Below, one piece after another: positions 23,672 to 32,157 of a DNA stretch of 64,000 nt. The stretch is from NCBI RefSeq assembly GCF_036226405.1, contig NZ_CP108464.1:1798001-1862000 (forward strand). Direction: 5' to 3'. The position numbers and the translations under genes are program-made. The DNA comes from Streptomyces sp. NBC_01260. Lineage in GTDB: Bacteria; Actinomycetota; Actinomycetes; Streptomycetales; Streptomycetaceae. Below the pieces are notes generated by a model that had not been told where the DNA came from, did no database searches, and worked only from the letters and a program-made list of their open reading frames with translations. Position 1 is the first letter of the stretch. Every line of letters begins with the position of its first letter.

Positions 23672-25642
23672 CTACTTCTCCTCGGCCTTCGCGGCGGCGT
23701 CGATCGCGGCGAGCGAGCGACGCGTCTGGTTGCGGTCGGTCGTGTACCAGAAGTCGGGGAGCGAGGCGCGCAGATAGCTCCCGTACCGGGCATTGGCGAG
23801 GCGCGGGTCGAGCACCGCGACGACGCCCTTGTCGCCTGTGGCACGGACGAGTCGGCCGGCGCCCTGCGCCATCAGCAGCGCGGCGTGTGTCGCCGCGACC
23901 GCCATGAAGCCGTTGCCCCCCGCTTCCTCGACCGCCTTCTGGCGCGCGCTCATCAGCGGGTCGTCGGGTCGGGGGAACGGAATCCGGTCCATGACCACCA
24001 GCTGACAGCTCGCCCCGGGGACGTCCACACCCTGCCAGAGCGAGAGCGTGCCGAAGAGGCAGGTCTCCGGGGAGGCCGCGAAATTCTTGATCAGCTCCCC
24101 CAGCGTCTCCTCGCCCTGGAGCAGGATCGGCCTCTCCAGCCGGCCCCGCAGCTCCTCGGCGGCCGCCTGGGCGGCCCGCATGGAGGAGAACAGCCCCAGT
24201 GTGCGGCCGCCTGCGGCCTCCACCAGCTCGGCGAGCTCGTCCAGCATGTCGGTACGGGAGCCCTCCCGGCCGGGTGTCGCCAGATGCCGGGCGACGTACA
24301 GGATTCCCTGCTTCGGGTAGTCGAAGGGCGAGCCGACGTCGAGCCCCTTCCACTGCGGGATGTCGTCACCGGCGGTGCCCTCGGGGGCGAGCCCGAGTGA
24401 CGCGCCCACCCCGTTGAAATCGCCGCCGAGCTTCAGCGTGGCCGAGGTGAGTACGACGGAGCGGTCGGTGAAGAGCTTCTCGCGCAGCAGTCCGGAGACG
24501 GAGAGCGGGGCGACCCGTACGGAGGCACCGAAGCGGTCATGGCGTTCGTACCAGACGACGTCGTACTCGGACCCCTGCGTGATGCGTTCGGCGACACCGT
24601 GGATGGTCTCCACCGAGGCCAGTGCCTGCTTGCGGACGGCGTCCTCGTCCTGGACGGACTTGTCCCGGGTGGAGCCCAGGGCGGAAATCACCGTACGTGC
24701 CGCGTCGCGCAGGGCCATCAGCGCGTAGCCCAGATCCTCCGGCACCTCCTCCAGACGGCCGGGAAGCGCCAGCTCCATCACGCGCTCGAAACCTTCCGAC
24801 GCGCTCTGCAGCGCGTCGGCGGCCTTCTCGTTGACCAGCTTCGCCGCGCGGCGCACCGCGCGGCCGACCTGGCCGGGAGTGAGCTCGCCGGTGGCCACGC
24901 CGGTGACCCTGGAGACCAGCTCATGGGCCTCATCGACGATCAGCACCTCGTGCTGCGGGAGCACCGGGGCGCCCTCGATGGCGTCGATGGCCAGGAGCGC
25001 GTGGTTGGTGACCACCACATCGGCGAGCTTCGCCCGCTCACGGGCCTGTTCGGCGAAGCACTCCGCCCCGTACGCGCACTTGCTGGCGCCCAGGCACTCG
25101 CGCGAGGAGACGGAGATCTGCGCCCAGGCGCGGTCGGAGACACCCGGGGTGAGGTCGTCACGGTCGCCGGTCTCCGTCTCGTCCGCCCAGTCCCGCATCC
25201 GCAGCAGGTCCTGACCGAGCTTGCTCGACGGGGCCGCGGCCTCGAACTGGTCGAAGAGCCCCTCTTCCTCCTCCTGCGGCACTCCTTCGTGGAGGCGATG
25301 CAGGCAGAGGTAGTTCGACCGGCCCTTGAGCATCGCGAACTGAGGACGGCGGCGCAGCAGCGGATGCAGGGCGTCGACCGTACGCGGCAGGTCCCGCTCC
25401 ACCAGCTGTCGCTGGAGGGCCAGGGTCGCCGTGGCCACCACGACGCGCTCGCCGTGCGCCAGGGCGGGCACCAGGTAGCCGAGCGATTTGCCCGTGCCGG
25501 TACCGGCCTGGACGAGCAGGTGGGAATGGTCGTCTACGGCCACGGCGACGGCGTCGGCCATGGCGGCCTGACCGGGCCGCTCCGTACCGCCGACGGCGGT
25601 CACGGCGGCGTGCAGGAGCTCGGGGAGGGATGGCTTCGTCAT
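23672..25642 (-). CDS. DinG/XPD-type ATP-dependent DNA helicase
   Basis: A 656-aa iron-sulfur superfamily 2 helicase (5'-3') of the DinG/YoaA group. Motif I is LVQAGTGTGKSLGYL, motif II IVDEAHEL, motif VI QGAGRLVRATGD. Four Cys likely hold a 4Fe-4S cluster: one in SNYLCLHRL and three in ECLGASKCAYGAECF. These enzymes remove R-loops and G-quadruplexes and help resolve stalled forks. ATG at 25642. It is convergent with lexA, but I see no LexA box upstream, so SOS control is not supported by the sequence. Confidence 0.92.
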   Translation of the reverse strand: MTKPSLPELLHAAVTAVGGTERPGQAAMADAVAVAVDDHSHLLVQAGTGTGKSLGYLVPALAHGERVVVATATLALQRQLVERDLPRTVDALHPLLRRRPQFAMLKGRSNYLCLHRLHEGVPQEEEEGLFDQFEAAAPSSKLGQDLLRMRDWADETETGDRDDLTPGVSDRAWAQISVSSRECLGASKCAYGAECFAEQARERAKLADVVVTNHALLAIDAIEGAPVLPQHEVLIVDEAHELVSRVTGVATGELTPGQVGRAVRRAAKLVNEKAADALQSASEGFERVMELALPGRLEEVPEDLGYALMALRDAARTVISALGSTRDKSVQDEDAVRKQALASVETIHGVAERITQGSEYDVVWYERHDRFGASVRVAPLSVSGLLREKLFTDRSVVLTSATLKLGGDFNGVGASLGLAPEGTAGDDIPQWKGLDVGSPFDYPKQGILYVARHLATPGREGSRTDMLDELAELVEAAGGRTLGLFSSMRAAQAAAEELRGRLERPILLQGEETLGELIKNFAASPETCLFGTLSLWQGVDVPGASCQLVVMDRIPFPRPDDPLMSARQKAVEEAGGNGFMAVAATHAALLMAQGAGRLVRATGDKGVVAVLDPRLANARYGSYLRASLPDFWYTTDRNQTRRSLAAIDAAAKAEEK

Positions 25643-25692
25643 AGCCCGACCAGCCTACGGGGCGCCACTGACAGCGGCGATCACTCCCGGCC

Positions 25693-27624
25693 TCACGCGG
25701 AGGGGTGGAGCGGGTTGGGCACCGTGCCGTGGACCGCCGCGTGCGGTCGCTCGGGTCGGTCCCGGTAGCCGTCCAGATGCAGGCGGTTGCGGTTCAGGCA
25801 GAGGCGTTCGATGCGCGGCGTCAGCATGTCGAACATCTCGAACCTGTCCTTCAGCTCGGGAAAGCGGGCGTGGTGGCGCAGGATCTCCGCCCGGACGAGT
25901 GACCAGAATTCGGCCTCCGGGACGCCCAGCTGCTCCTCGCAGAGCGGGGAGAGGAAGCGGAAGACGCCGGTGAAGAGCCCCGAGTGGATGAACTGGGTGA
26001 GGAAGGCGGGCTCCTCGGTGAGCAGGACGCGGCGTACGTCGTGCGGCATGGTGTCGTGCTCCGGCAGCGGCCGGGCGCTGATGTTCACGTCGTCCACGAA
26101 GTCCTTGATCGCCAGACGGACGGGCACGTCCTGGCCGTCGAAGACGACGATGGCGTTCTCACCGTGCGGCGAGAACACGGTGCCGTAGCGGTAGAGGAAG
26201 TGCAGCAGCGGCGGAAGGAGCGCGGCGAAGAGCCGGGTCAGCCACACGGCGGGGGGCAGTCCCGAGCGGGCGACCAGCTCGGCGGTGAAGGCACGGCCCT
26301 GGGGGTCGGTGAGCAGCAGTGAGGCGAGGGTGCGGGCGCGCTCGCCGGGCGCCAGACGCGGGAGGAGGGGCTCACGCCAGATCGCGCCGAGGATCTCCTT
26401 GAACTGGTACGGCGTCTCGGGGAGGTGGTCGTACAGCGGGTGCTCGACCGTGACCGATGCCACCTCGCCGAGCAGGATGACGCCGCAGGTGTCACGCAGG
26501 AAGGGATCGCTGTCGCGCAGCCCCTGGACCCAGCCGGTGACGGCGGGGGCCGCGAGGGTGCGTTCGGTCGGGAGTCCGCGCCAGACCAGCGTGTTGAGGA
26601 TCGACAACGGCAGTTTGACGGTGTGCCGGTCGGGCCGCTCCAGGTTGACGAAGGTGCGGATGGACTGCTGCGGCAGCCGCAGGTCCGGGTCGGCGTGCAG
26701 CGGGACGATGTCGCCCGCGGCGATGGCCGGGGCGAACAGCGGAACGATCCATTCGTCCCATTGCCAGGGGTGGACGGGCAGACAGTAGTAGCCGTCGGGG
26801 TCGAGGCCTCGGGCACGGAGGGCGGCGGCGAAGGACTCGCGGACCTCGGCGTCGAGCTCCTGGGCGTAGAGCTGCTCGGCGGTGGCGAGCGAGGGCACGC
26901 CCCGGTAGGCGGCGATCCGGGAGGAGACCGCGATCCAGGGCAGCCTGACCGGCTTGCGGGCCTCGGGGGTGAAGCGGGACGCGTCGGTGGCGGAGAATCC
27001 GAGCCGCCCTTTGTTGGCGACGATCCAGGGGTGGCCGGTCTGGTGTCCTTCGAGTTCCGCGTAGTCGAGGTCGGCCAGCTCGGCGACGGCGAGCGCGCTG
27101 TGGTCGAGGCGGGCGTCGGCGGTGAGCGTGGTGGTGAGCTCGCGGACGAGGTGGCCGAGGGTGGCGCCGTCGAGCCCGAGGAGACGGCGGGCGCGGGCGA
27201 GGAAGAGCAGCGGGTCGCGGAAGGGGACGCCGGCGGGGACGCGGTCCCGGGGCCGGCCGGTGTGCTCGGCGGGTGCGTCGGGACCGGGTGCGGCGGGTGG
27301 ATCGGCCGGGGGCGCACCGAGTGCGTCCGCCTCGGTCTCGGCGGTGGTCGCCTCACGGATCGAGTCGGGGCCGACCCGCCAGCTGCCGTAGACCCCCCGC
27401 CCGGCGGTGAAGGTCAGGCTTCCGCCGTCGTCCAGCACGAGGGTGTACGCATCGCCCCCGGCGGATCGCGGAACCGGCTGGATGACTTCCTCGTAGGCGA
27501 ATTCGCCGAGCATCTTCGCAAGCATCCGGGCGGCGGCTCGGTCCCACACCGCCCGGTTCAGTTCTGGAGTGCTGAGTTGCGCGGGCGACTCCGCTGATTC
27601 ATGGCTCACAGGGTATTTGGGCAC
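25693..27624 (-). CDS. NIS siderophore synthetase, IucC-like
   Basis: A 643-aa IucA/IucC-family synthetase, which adenylates a carboxylate and condenses it with an amine or hydroxylamine. Motifs: VHPWQWDEW, RTFVNLERPDRHTVKLPLSILNT in parts, and the ATP/substrate loop FSPHGENAIVV followed by KDFVDDVN. The C-terminal helical (FhuF-like) portion contains EMFDMLTPRIERLCLNRNRLH. The SPHGEN/KDF pattern resembles the IucC branch that performs the second condensation. Two in-frame GTGs exist; the one at 27624 has GAGGA six bases upstream. It is the last gene of a four-gene operon. Residues about 95-130 are an Ala/Pro insertion. Confidence 0.9.
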   Translation of the reverse strand: MPKYPVSHESAESPAQLSTPELNRAVWDRAAARMLAKMLGEFAYEEVIQPVPRSAGGDAYTLVLDDGGSLTFTAGRGVYGSWRVGPDSIREATTAETEADALGAPPADPPAAPGPDAPAEHTGRPRDRVPAGVPFRDPLLFLARARRLLGLDGATLGHLVRELTTTLTADARLDHSALAVAELADLDYAELEGHQTGHPWIVANKGRLGFSATDASRFTPEARKPVRLPWIAVSSRIAAYRGVPSLATAEQLYAQELDAEVRESFAAALRARGLDPDGYYCLPVHPWQWDEWIVPLFAPAIAAGDIVPLHADPDLRLPQQSIRTFVNLERPDRHTVKLPLSILNTLVWRGLPTERTLAAPAVTGWVQGLRDSDPFLRDTCGVILLGEVASVTVEHPLYDHLPETPYQFKEILGAIWREPLLPRLAPGERARTLASLLLTDPQGRAFTAELVARSGLPPAVWLTRLFAALLPPLLHFLYRYGTVFSPHGENAIVVFDGQDVPVRLAIKDFVDDVNISARPLPEHDTMPHDVRRVLLTEEPAFLTQFIHSGLFTGVFRFLSPLCEEQLGVPEAEFWSLVRAEILRHHARFPELKDRFEMFDMLTPRIERLCLNRNRLHLDGYRDRPERPHAAVHGTVPNPLHPSA

Positions 27625-27684
27625 GGGCACTCCTCGGGACGGAACCGATGGGGTTCGAGCGGTGTGGAGAAGGCGGCGGATGGT

Positions 27685-28419
27685 TCACAGCTGGGCACGG
27701 TGGGCTCGGTCGCGGATCATCAGCGCGGCCCGCTTGTCCGGGAGTTCGACCTCCGCGAAGAAGCGGAATCCGGCGCTGAGAAAGGCGGAGACGGAAGGGG
27801 TGTTGCGGAGATCCGGTTCGGCGACGACTCGTGTGCACAGGGGCCGGTTGTCGAGCACGAGGTCGGAGGCGGCCCGGAGCAGCGTGGTGCCGACTCCGTG
27901 GCCGCGGCTGTTCACTTCACCGATGAGGAGGTGGATTCCGGTGTCATGCGGGCGGGCGGGGTAATGGCGCGCCAACGGGTCCAGGTCGGCGCGGTAGATC
28001 TCCCAATAGCTCATGGGGACCCCTGACAGCACCCCCAGACAGGGGAGGCTGCGTCCGTCGCCGTCGAGTTGGGGCATCAGATGCTCCGCTGTGACGGATG
28101 CGGCTCCGTCGAGTTCCCAGAAAGCCGCGACGGCCGGGTCGTTCATCCAGCGGCTGATCACCGCGAGGTCGCGCTCCAGCCGTACGGGAACGAGCTGGAA
28201 CACTCCGGCCGGCGTGGTGACGGGCTTCCACTCGGCCGGCCGGTCGAGCAGCTCGCAGACGCCCGCGCCGTGCTCGGTCACGGGTGTGCCGGGTGTGTCC
28301 GGCGCCAGGAACGCGAGGAGCTCATCGGCGAGCTGTAGATCCAGTGTGTCCTCGGCACCCGTACCGGCCTGGGGGGCAGGGCCGGTACCGGGGCCGGCGT
28401 GCGCATCGGTGGGCGGCAC
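27685..28419 (-). CDS. GNAT acyltransferase of siderophore biosynthesis (IucB/RhbD-like)
   Basis: A 244-aa protein with a C-terminal acetyltransferase domain (residues about 75-244) of the IucB/AlcB type. The core motifs are ISRWMNDPAVAAFWELDG, PMSYWEIYRADLD, HLLIGEVNSRGHGVGTTLLRAASDLV, and RVVAEPDLRNTPSVSAFLSAGF. In aerobactin and rhizobactin pathways this enzyme acylates a hydroxylated side-chain amine. I chose GTG at 28419, with GAGAGGAG 9 nt upstream; a longer reading from 28470 lacks spacing for a ribosome site. It lies between the two NIS synthetase genes. Confidence 0.85.
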   Translation of the reverse strand: MPPTDAHAGPGTGPAPQAGTGAEDTLDLQLADELLAFLAPDTPGTPVTEHGAGVCELLDRPAEWKPVTTPAGVFQLVPVRLERDLAVISRWMNDPAVAAFWELDGAASVTAEHLMPQLDGDGRSLPCLGVLSGVPMSYWEIYRADLDPLARHYPARPHDTGIHLLIGEVNSRGHGVGTTLLRAASDLVLDNRPLCTRVVAEPDLRNTPSVSAFLSAGFRFFAEVELPDKRAALMIRDRAHRAQL

Positions 28420-28484
28420 GGTGATGCTCTCCTCTCTCAGCATTTCGGACGGCGGGGTTCCGTCGGGCACCCTGCGGGATTCCG

Positions 28485-30377
28485 TCAGCCGCAGAGCGGG
28501 TTGGTGATGGTGACGTAGACGGACTGGGTGTCGACGGGGCCGACGAGTTCATCGAGGCCGTGCAGCCGGGTCAGCATGTTGGCCTTGCAGCGCAGGCGCG
28601 GCGTTTCCAGCAGATGCGCCGGGAGGGGGGATCCCAGCCCGGTGGCCGCTCCCAGGAACCGGCGGAAGGCGGCGAGGAGCATGTGTTCGTCGGCGAGCTG
28701 CTGGGCACCGAACGCTCCGATCAGTCCGAACACGTTGTTGATGCCGAGGTAGTACGCGAAGCGCTCGTCGGTGACGGCATCGGAGACGAAGGTGTCGCTG
28801 ACCGATCCGATGCCGGGGAGCCTGCGCTCAAGTGCCGCGCGGTGTGACTCGCGGAAGTAGTAGCCCTGATTGTCGCGGTAGCGGCCGCCGACCGGCCAGC
28901 CTTCTGCGTCGAGCATGACCAGGGTGTTCTGCTGGTGGGCTTCGAGGGCGACCCCGGCGTGTGCGTCGAGCCAGAGCACCGGCCGGACGACACGGTCCAG
29001 GTAGCGCAGGAACCACTCGGCGGCGACGGCGGTCGTGGTCCGTCCGGTGCCGGTGGCGAGCCGGCGGACGATTTCGGCGAGGCGTGAGTGCATACCCGCC
29101 CGGTCCGGCCAGGGGCGCGGCGCGGTGAGCCCGGCGATGCAGACCGCGTCGTCGTGCCGGTCGAACGGGTTGTGGCGCAGCATGACGTCGAAGCCGTGGA
29201 CGGGCTCGCCGTCCGGGGTGTCGACCGCGAGCCAGGCGGGGTCCCGGACGATGTCGAAGCCGGGTTGGGCCAGGTGCAACTGGGTGGCGAGTCCGCTGCG
29301 CAGCAGACGGTGGACCTCCACCCCCCGGTGGAGTTCCTTACGGAGGTTCTCGCGACGGGAGTTGGTGATGCGCAGGCCGAGCGAGAGCTTCAGCATGGTG
29401 TCGACGCCGGGCCGTTGCACGGTGCGCACCGACGAGGTGGGGTGCCAACGCGCGCCGTACGGCCCCAGATCGTGCACGAGTCCGACGTCGAGCAGAGCGG
29501 CGACCTCGGGCCGGTTCCCCAGTTCCCGGGCCTGCCAGGGGTGGAGCGGAATCAGCGCGGTGTGCTCGGGGAATCGCAGTCCTTCGGCGTGCCGGGCCAC
29601 GAGTTCCGTCGCCGGCACCGGACGGCCCTGGTCGGTCCATGCGGAGTCGGCTGCCAGTACGGACCGGTCGACGGCCATCCAGTGGAGGCGGAAGGAGCCG
29701 TGCGACTCGGGTGAGTAGAGGCGGGATTCGGAGTCGGAGAGACCTTCGCGGCTTTTGGGAGAGGGGTGGAGAGGATGTCCGAGGAGAAGTGACTGCTCCG
29801 CGGTAAGGAAGAGGTCGGCCTCGGCGGGAGCAGTGGGGCGGCGGCGTTGCCCGTCGATGAACCCGGCGGTTCGCCGTACCGAGTCGGCCACCCTGGCGAC
29901 CATGTCGGCACCCTCGTTGTGGTCGGCCTCGCGGCCCAGGAGAGCGGCGACGGTGACGGCGTCCGTGGTGGGCGCCCCGTCGGGTGCCTGTTCCAGGACG
30001 GGTGCGCCGAAGCGGTGCCAGCCCGTGGCCGACCAGTGGCGGAGGGGGACGAGCAGGGCGGTTCCGCTCGCGGGCAGCGGAATGCGGAGGGTCTCCCCCT
30101 CCGGGCGGGGCAAGTCGCATTCGCGGACCCAGCAGCGCAGCAGGTTCTCGATGCCGGCGGCATCCGCGGCCCGGAGCGGGTCCGGGTGGTCCAGGGGGTC
30201 GGCGGCCGGTGCCGGGCAGGCGGGCGTGGCCAGGGAGGCGTACCACTGACCGTGCGGCATCTCCTTCTGGCGCGGCACGGTCGTCGATTCGACAGCGAGG
30301 TGGCCGGTTGTTCCGGCCTCTGCGCGGTGGTGGGTGGAGGGAGGGCCGTCGGCCTCGGGCGTGGGGGTGGGGTTCAC
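28485..30377 (-). CDS. NIS siderophore synthetase, IucA-like
   Basis: A 630-aa IucA/IucC synthetase. Characteristic motifs are LHPWQARELG, VDTMLKLSLGLRITNSRREN in parts, the binding loop EAHQQNTLVML and GRYRDNQGYYF, and the C-terminal NMLTRLHGLDELV. The KLSLGLRIT-SRREN pattern fits the IucA branch that uses a prochiral dicarboxylate such as citrate for the first condensation. GTG at 30377 (MNPTPTPEADG) follows CAGGAAAG. It starts 29 bp after the aminotransferase stop, so the genes are co-transcribed. The first 70 residues have no counterpart in aerobactin enzymes. Confidence 0.9.
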   Translation of the reverse strand: MNPTPTPEADGPPSTHHRAEAGTTGHLAVESTTVPRQKEMPHGQWYASLATPACPAPAADPLDHPDPLRAADAAGIENLLRCWVRECDLPRPEGETLRIPLPASGTALLVPLRHWSATGWHRFGAPVLEQAPDGAPTTDAVTVAALLGREADHNEGADMVARVADSVRRTAGFIDGQRRRPTAPAEADLFLTAEQSLLLGHPLHPSPKSREGLSDSESRLYSPESHGSFRLHWMAVDRSVLAADSAWTDQGRPVPATELVARHAEGLRFPEHTALIPLHPWQARELGNRPEVAALLDVGLVHDLGPYGARWHPTSSVRTVQRPGVDTMLKLSLGLRITNSRRENLRKELHRGVEVHRLLRSGLATQLHLAQPGFDIVRDPAWLAVDTPDGEPVHGFDVMLRHNPFDRHDDAVCIAGLTAPRPWPDRAGMHSRLAEIVRRLATGTGRTTTAVAAEWFLRYLDRVVRPVLWLDAHAGVALEAHQQNTLVMLDAEGWPVGGRYRDNQGYYFRESHRAALERRLPGIGSVSDTFVSDAVTDERFAYYLGINNVFGLIGAFGAQQLADEHMLLAAFRRFLGAATGLGSPLPAHLLETPRLRCKANMLTRLHGLDELVGPVDTQSVYVTITNPLCG

Positions 30378-30406
30378 GGCGGTCTTTCCTGTGGTGGTGT
30401 CCGGGG

Positions 30407-31786
30407 TCAGCGGATCGATCCGGTCGCGGTCCGTCGGCGCGGTGAGCGCTCCGCGGCTGCCATGGCATCGGCAAGGCGGTCGACGACCGCCGTTGCCTGT
30501 TCGTCGGTGAGGGTGAGGGGAGGGAGCAGGCGTACGACCGTGGAGTGACGGCCGCCGAGTTCGACGATGAGACCGCGGCGCAGGCACTCCTGCTGGACGG
30601 CGACGGCGAGCACCGGGTCGGGCGGTGCCTCGCTCCCTCCGCCCACCGGGGCCGCCTCGGGGTCGACGAGTTCCACGCCGATCATCAGGCCCCGGCCGCG
30701 GACGTCGCCGATGCACGGGTGGTCAGCGGCGAGTGCCCGCAGGCTCGCCAGCATCCGGGCGCCGAGGACTGCGGCCCGCTCGGCGAGGCGGTTCTCCCGG
30801 ACGTGGGCGAGGGTGGCCGTGCCTGCCGCCATCGCGAGCTGGTTGCCGCGGAAGGTGCCCGCGTGGGCACCGGGCTGCCAGGTGTCGAGTTCGGAGCGGT
30901 AGACGATCACAGCGAGCGGGAGGGAGCCGCCGATGGCCTTGGACAGCACCATCACATCGGGAACGACCCCGCTGTGCTCGACGGCCCAGAAGGCACCGGT
31001 CCTGCCGACGCCGGTCTGGACCTCGTCCGCGATCAGGGGGATGGACCGGGACGCGGTGATGTCCCGCATCCGGCGCATCCAGCCGTCCGGGGCGGGGTTG
31101 ACGCCGCCCTCGCCCTGTACCGGTTCGACGATCATTCCGGCCGGCGCGGGTGTTCCGCTCTTGGGGTCGTCCAGCACGCTCTCGGTCCACCGCGCGGCGA
31201 TCTGCGCGCCGCGCTCGCCGCCGATGCCGAAGGGGCAGCGGTAGTCCTGCGGGTACGGAAGACGCGTCACCCGTACGTCCTCGGCGCCGCCGGATGCCGC
31301 GAGGGCGCCGGCCGTCATGCCGTGATAGGCGCCGGTGAAGGCGAGCAGACCGCTGCGTCCGGTGGCCGCGCGGACCAGTTTGAAGGCCGCCTCGACAGCG
31401 TCCGTACCGGCGGGTCCGCAGAACTGGATCCGCGCGTTGTCGGCGAACTCACGCGGCAGCGTGGCGAACAGCTCCGTGGTGAAGGCGTCCTTGACCGGAG
31501 TGGCCAGGTCAAGCACATGCAGGGGTGCGCCCGAATCGAGGACCTTCTTGATCGCTTCCAGGACGACCGGGTGGTTGTGGCCGAGGGCCAACGTCCCGGC
31601 TCCGGAGAGGCAGTCGAGATAGCGCCGCCCGTCCGCACCCTCGATGGTCAGGCCCCTGGCCCGTACCGGGACGATCGGCAGCGACCGCGCGTAGGTGCGG
31701 GCGGCCGACTCGCGCATCGCCTGGCGGCGCAGGATTCCCTCGTACGCCGCCGGCGGTGCCGCCGGAGCTGGTTCGGTCACGGCCAC
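30407..31786 (-). CDS. Class III aminotransferase, 2,4-diaminobutyrate-forming type
   Basis: A 459-aa PLP enzyme of the diaminobutyrate-2-oxoglutarate transaminase group (EctB/RhbA-like). Evidence: the N-terminal ESAARTYARSLPIVPVRARG, the substrate-loop FCGPAGTDAVEAAFKL, Asp in IADEVQTGVGRTG, and the PLP lysine in VLSKAIGGSLPLAV. It would make L-2,4-diaminobutyrate from aspartate semialdehyde as the amine building block of the siderophore. GTG at 31786 with GGGAGGA upstream. It is the first gene of the operon. Confidence 0.88.
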   Translation of the reverse strand: MAVTEPAPAAPPAAYEGILRRQAMRESAARTYARSLPIVPVRARGLTIEGADGRRYLDCLSGAGTLALGHNHPVVLEAIKKVLDSGAPLHVLDLATPVKDAFTTELFATLPREFADNARIQFCGPAGTDAVEAAFKLVRAATGRSGLLAFTGAYHGMTAGALAASGGAEDVRVTRLPYPQDYRCPFGIGGERGAQIAARWTESVLDDPKSGTPAPAGMIVEPVQGEGGVNPAPDGWMRRMRDITASRSIPLIADEVQTGVGRTGAFWAVEHSGVVPDVMVLSKAIGGSLPLAVIVYRSELDTWQPGAHAGTFRGNQLAMAAGTATLAHVRENRLAERAAVLGARMLASLRALAADHPCIGDVRGRGLMIGVELVDPEAAPVGGGSEAPPDPVLAVAVQQECLRRGLIVELGGRHSTVVRLLPPLTLTDEQATAVVDRLADAMAAAERSPRRRTATGSIR

Positions 31787-32157
31787 GACTCTTGATCCTC
31801 CCGCTGTAACAGTTGCGTTGCACGTCAGCACGATTCCGCAGGGACGGACCGCGGGGGTGAATTCTGTCCGTGTGTCCCCCGTACGTACCAACGACCCAGG
31901 ACGCAGCGGATCACGGGTAAATCTGAAGATCCTTGCGGAACGGAACCATGCCCCTGCCGCGCACCGTCCGGACCGGCACCGGCATAGTGGGGGACCGCGC
32001 CGAGCCTCCGGGACAGCTTCCCGGCGGTCGCGGCGCCTCCGGAGCAGTCTCAGATCGCCATCCGGGGAACTGCCGGTGTGCCGTAAGCGAGTCCGGTGCG
32101 CCGTGCACAAGTGCGTTACAGAAGCGTTGAGTTACGAAGTCCCAGGGGGATCACCAG
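31787..32157. other. Divergent promoter region, siderophore operon / protease lipoprotein
   Basis: These 371 non-coding bases must hold promoters in both directions. I searched for the DmdR/IdeR-type iron box TTAGGTTAGGCTAACCTAA and for Zur-like AT-rich palindromes and found neither. No ORF with coding bias is present. Confidence 0.5.

Noticed and set aside
31787..32157. Search for a DmdR/IdeR iron box
   Set aside because: No TTAGGTTAGGCTAACCTAA-like sequence occurs; the closest AT-rich stretches are not palindromic.
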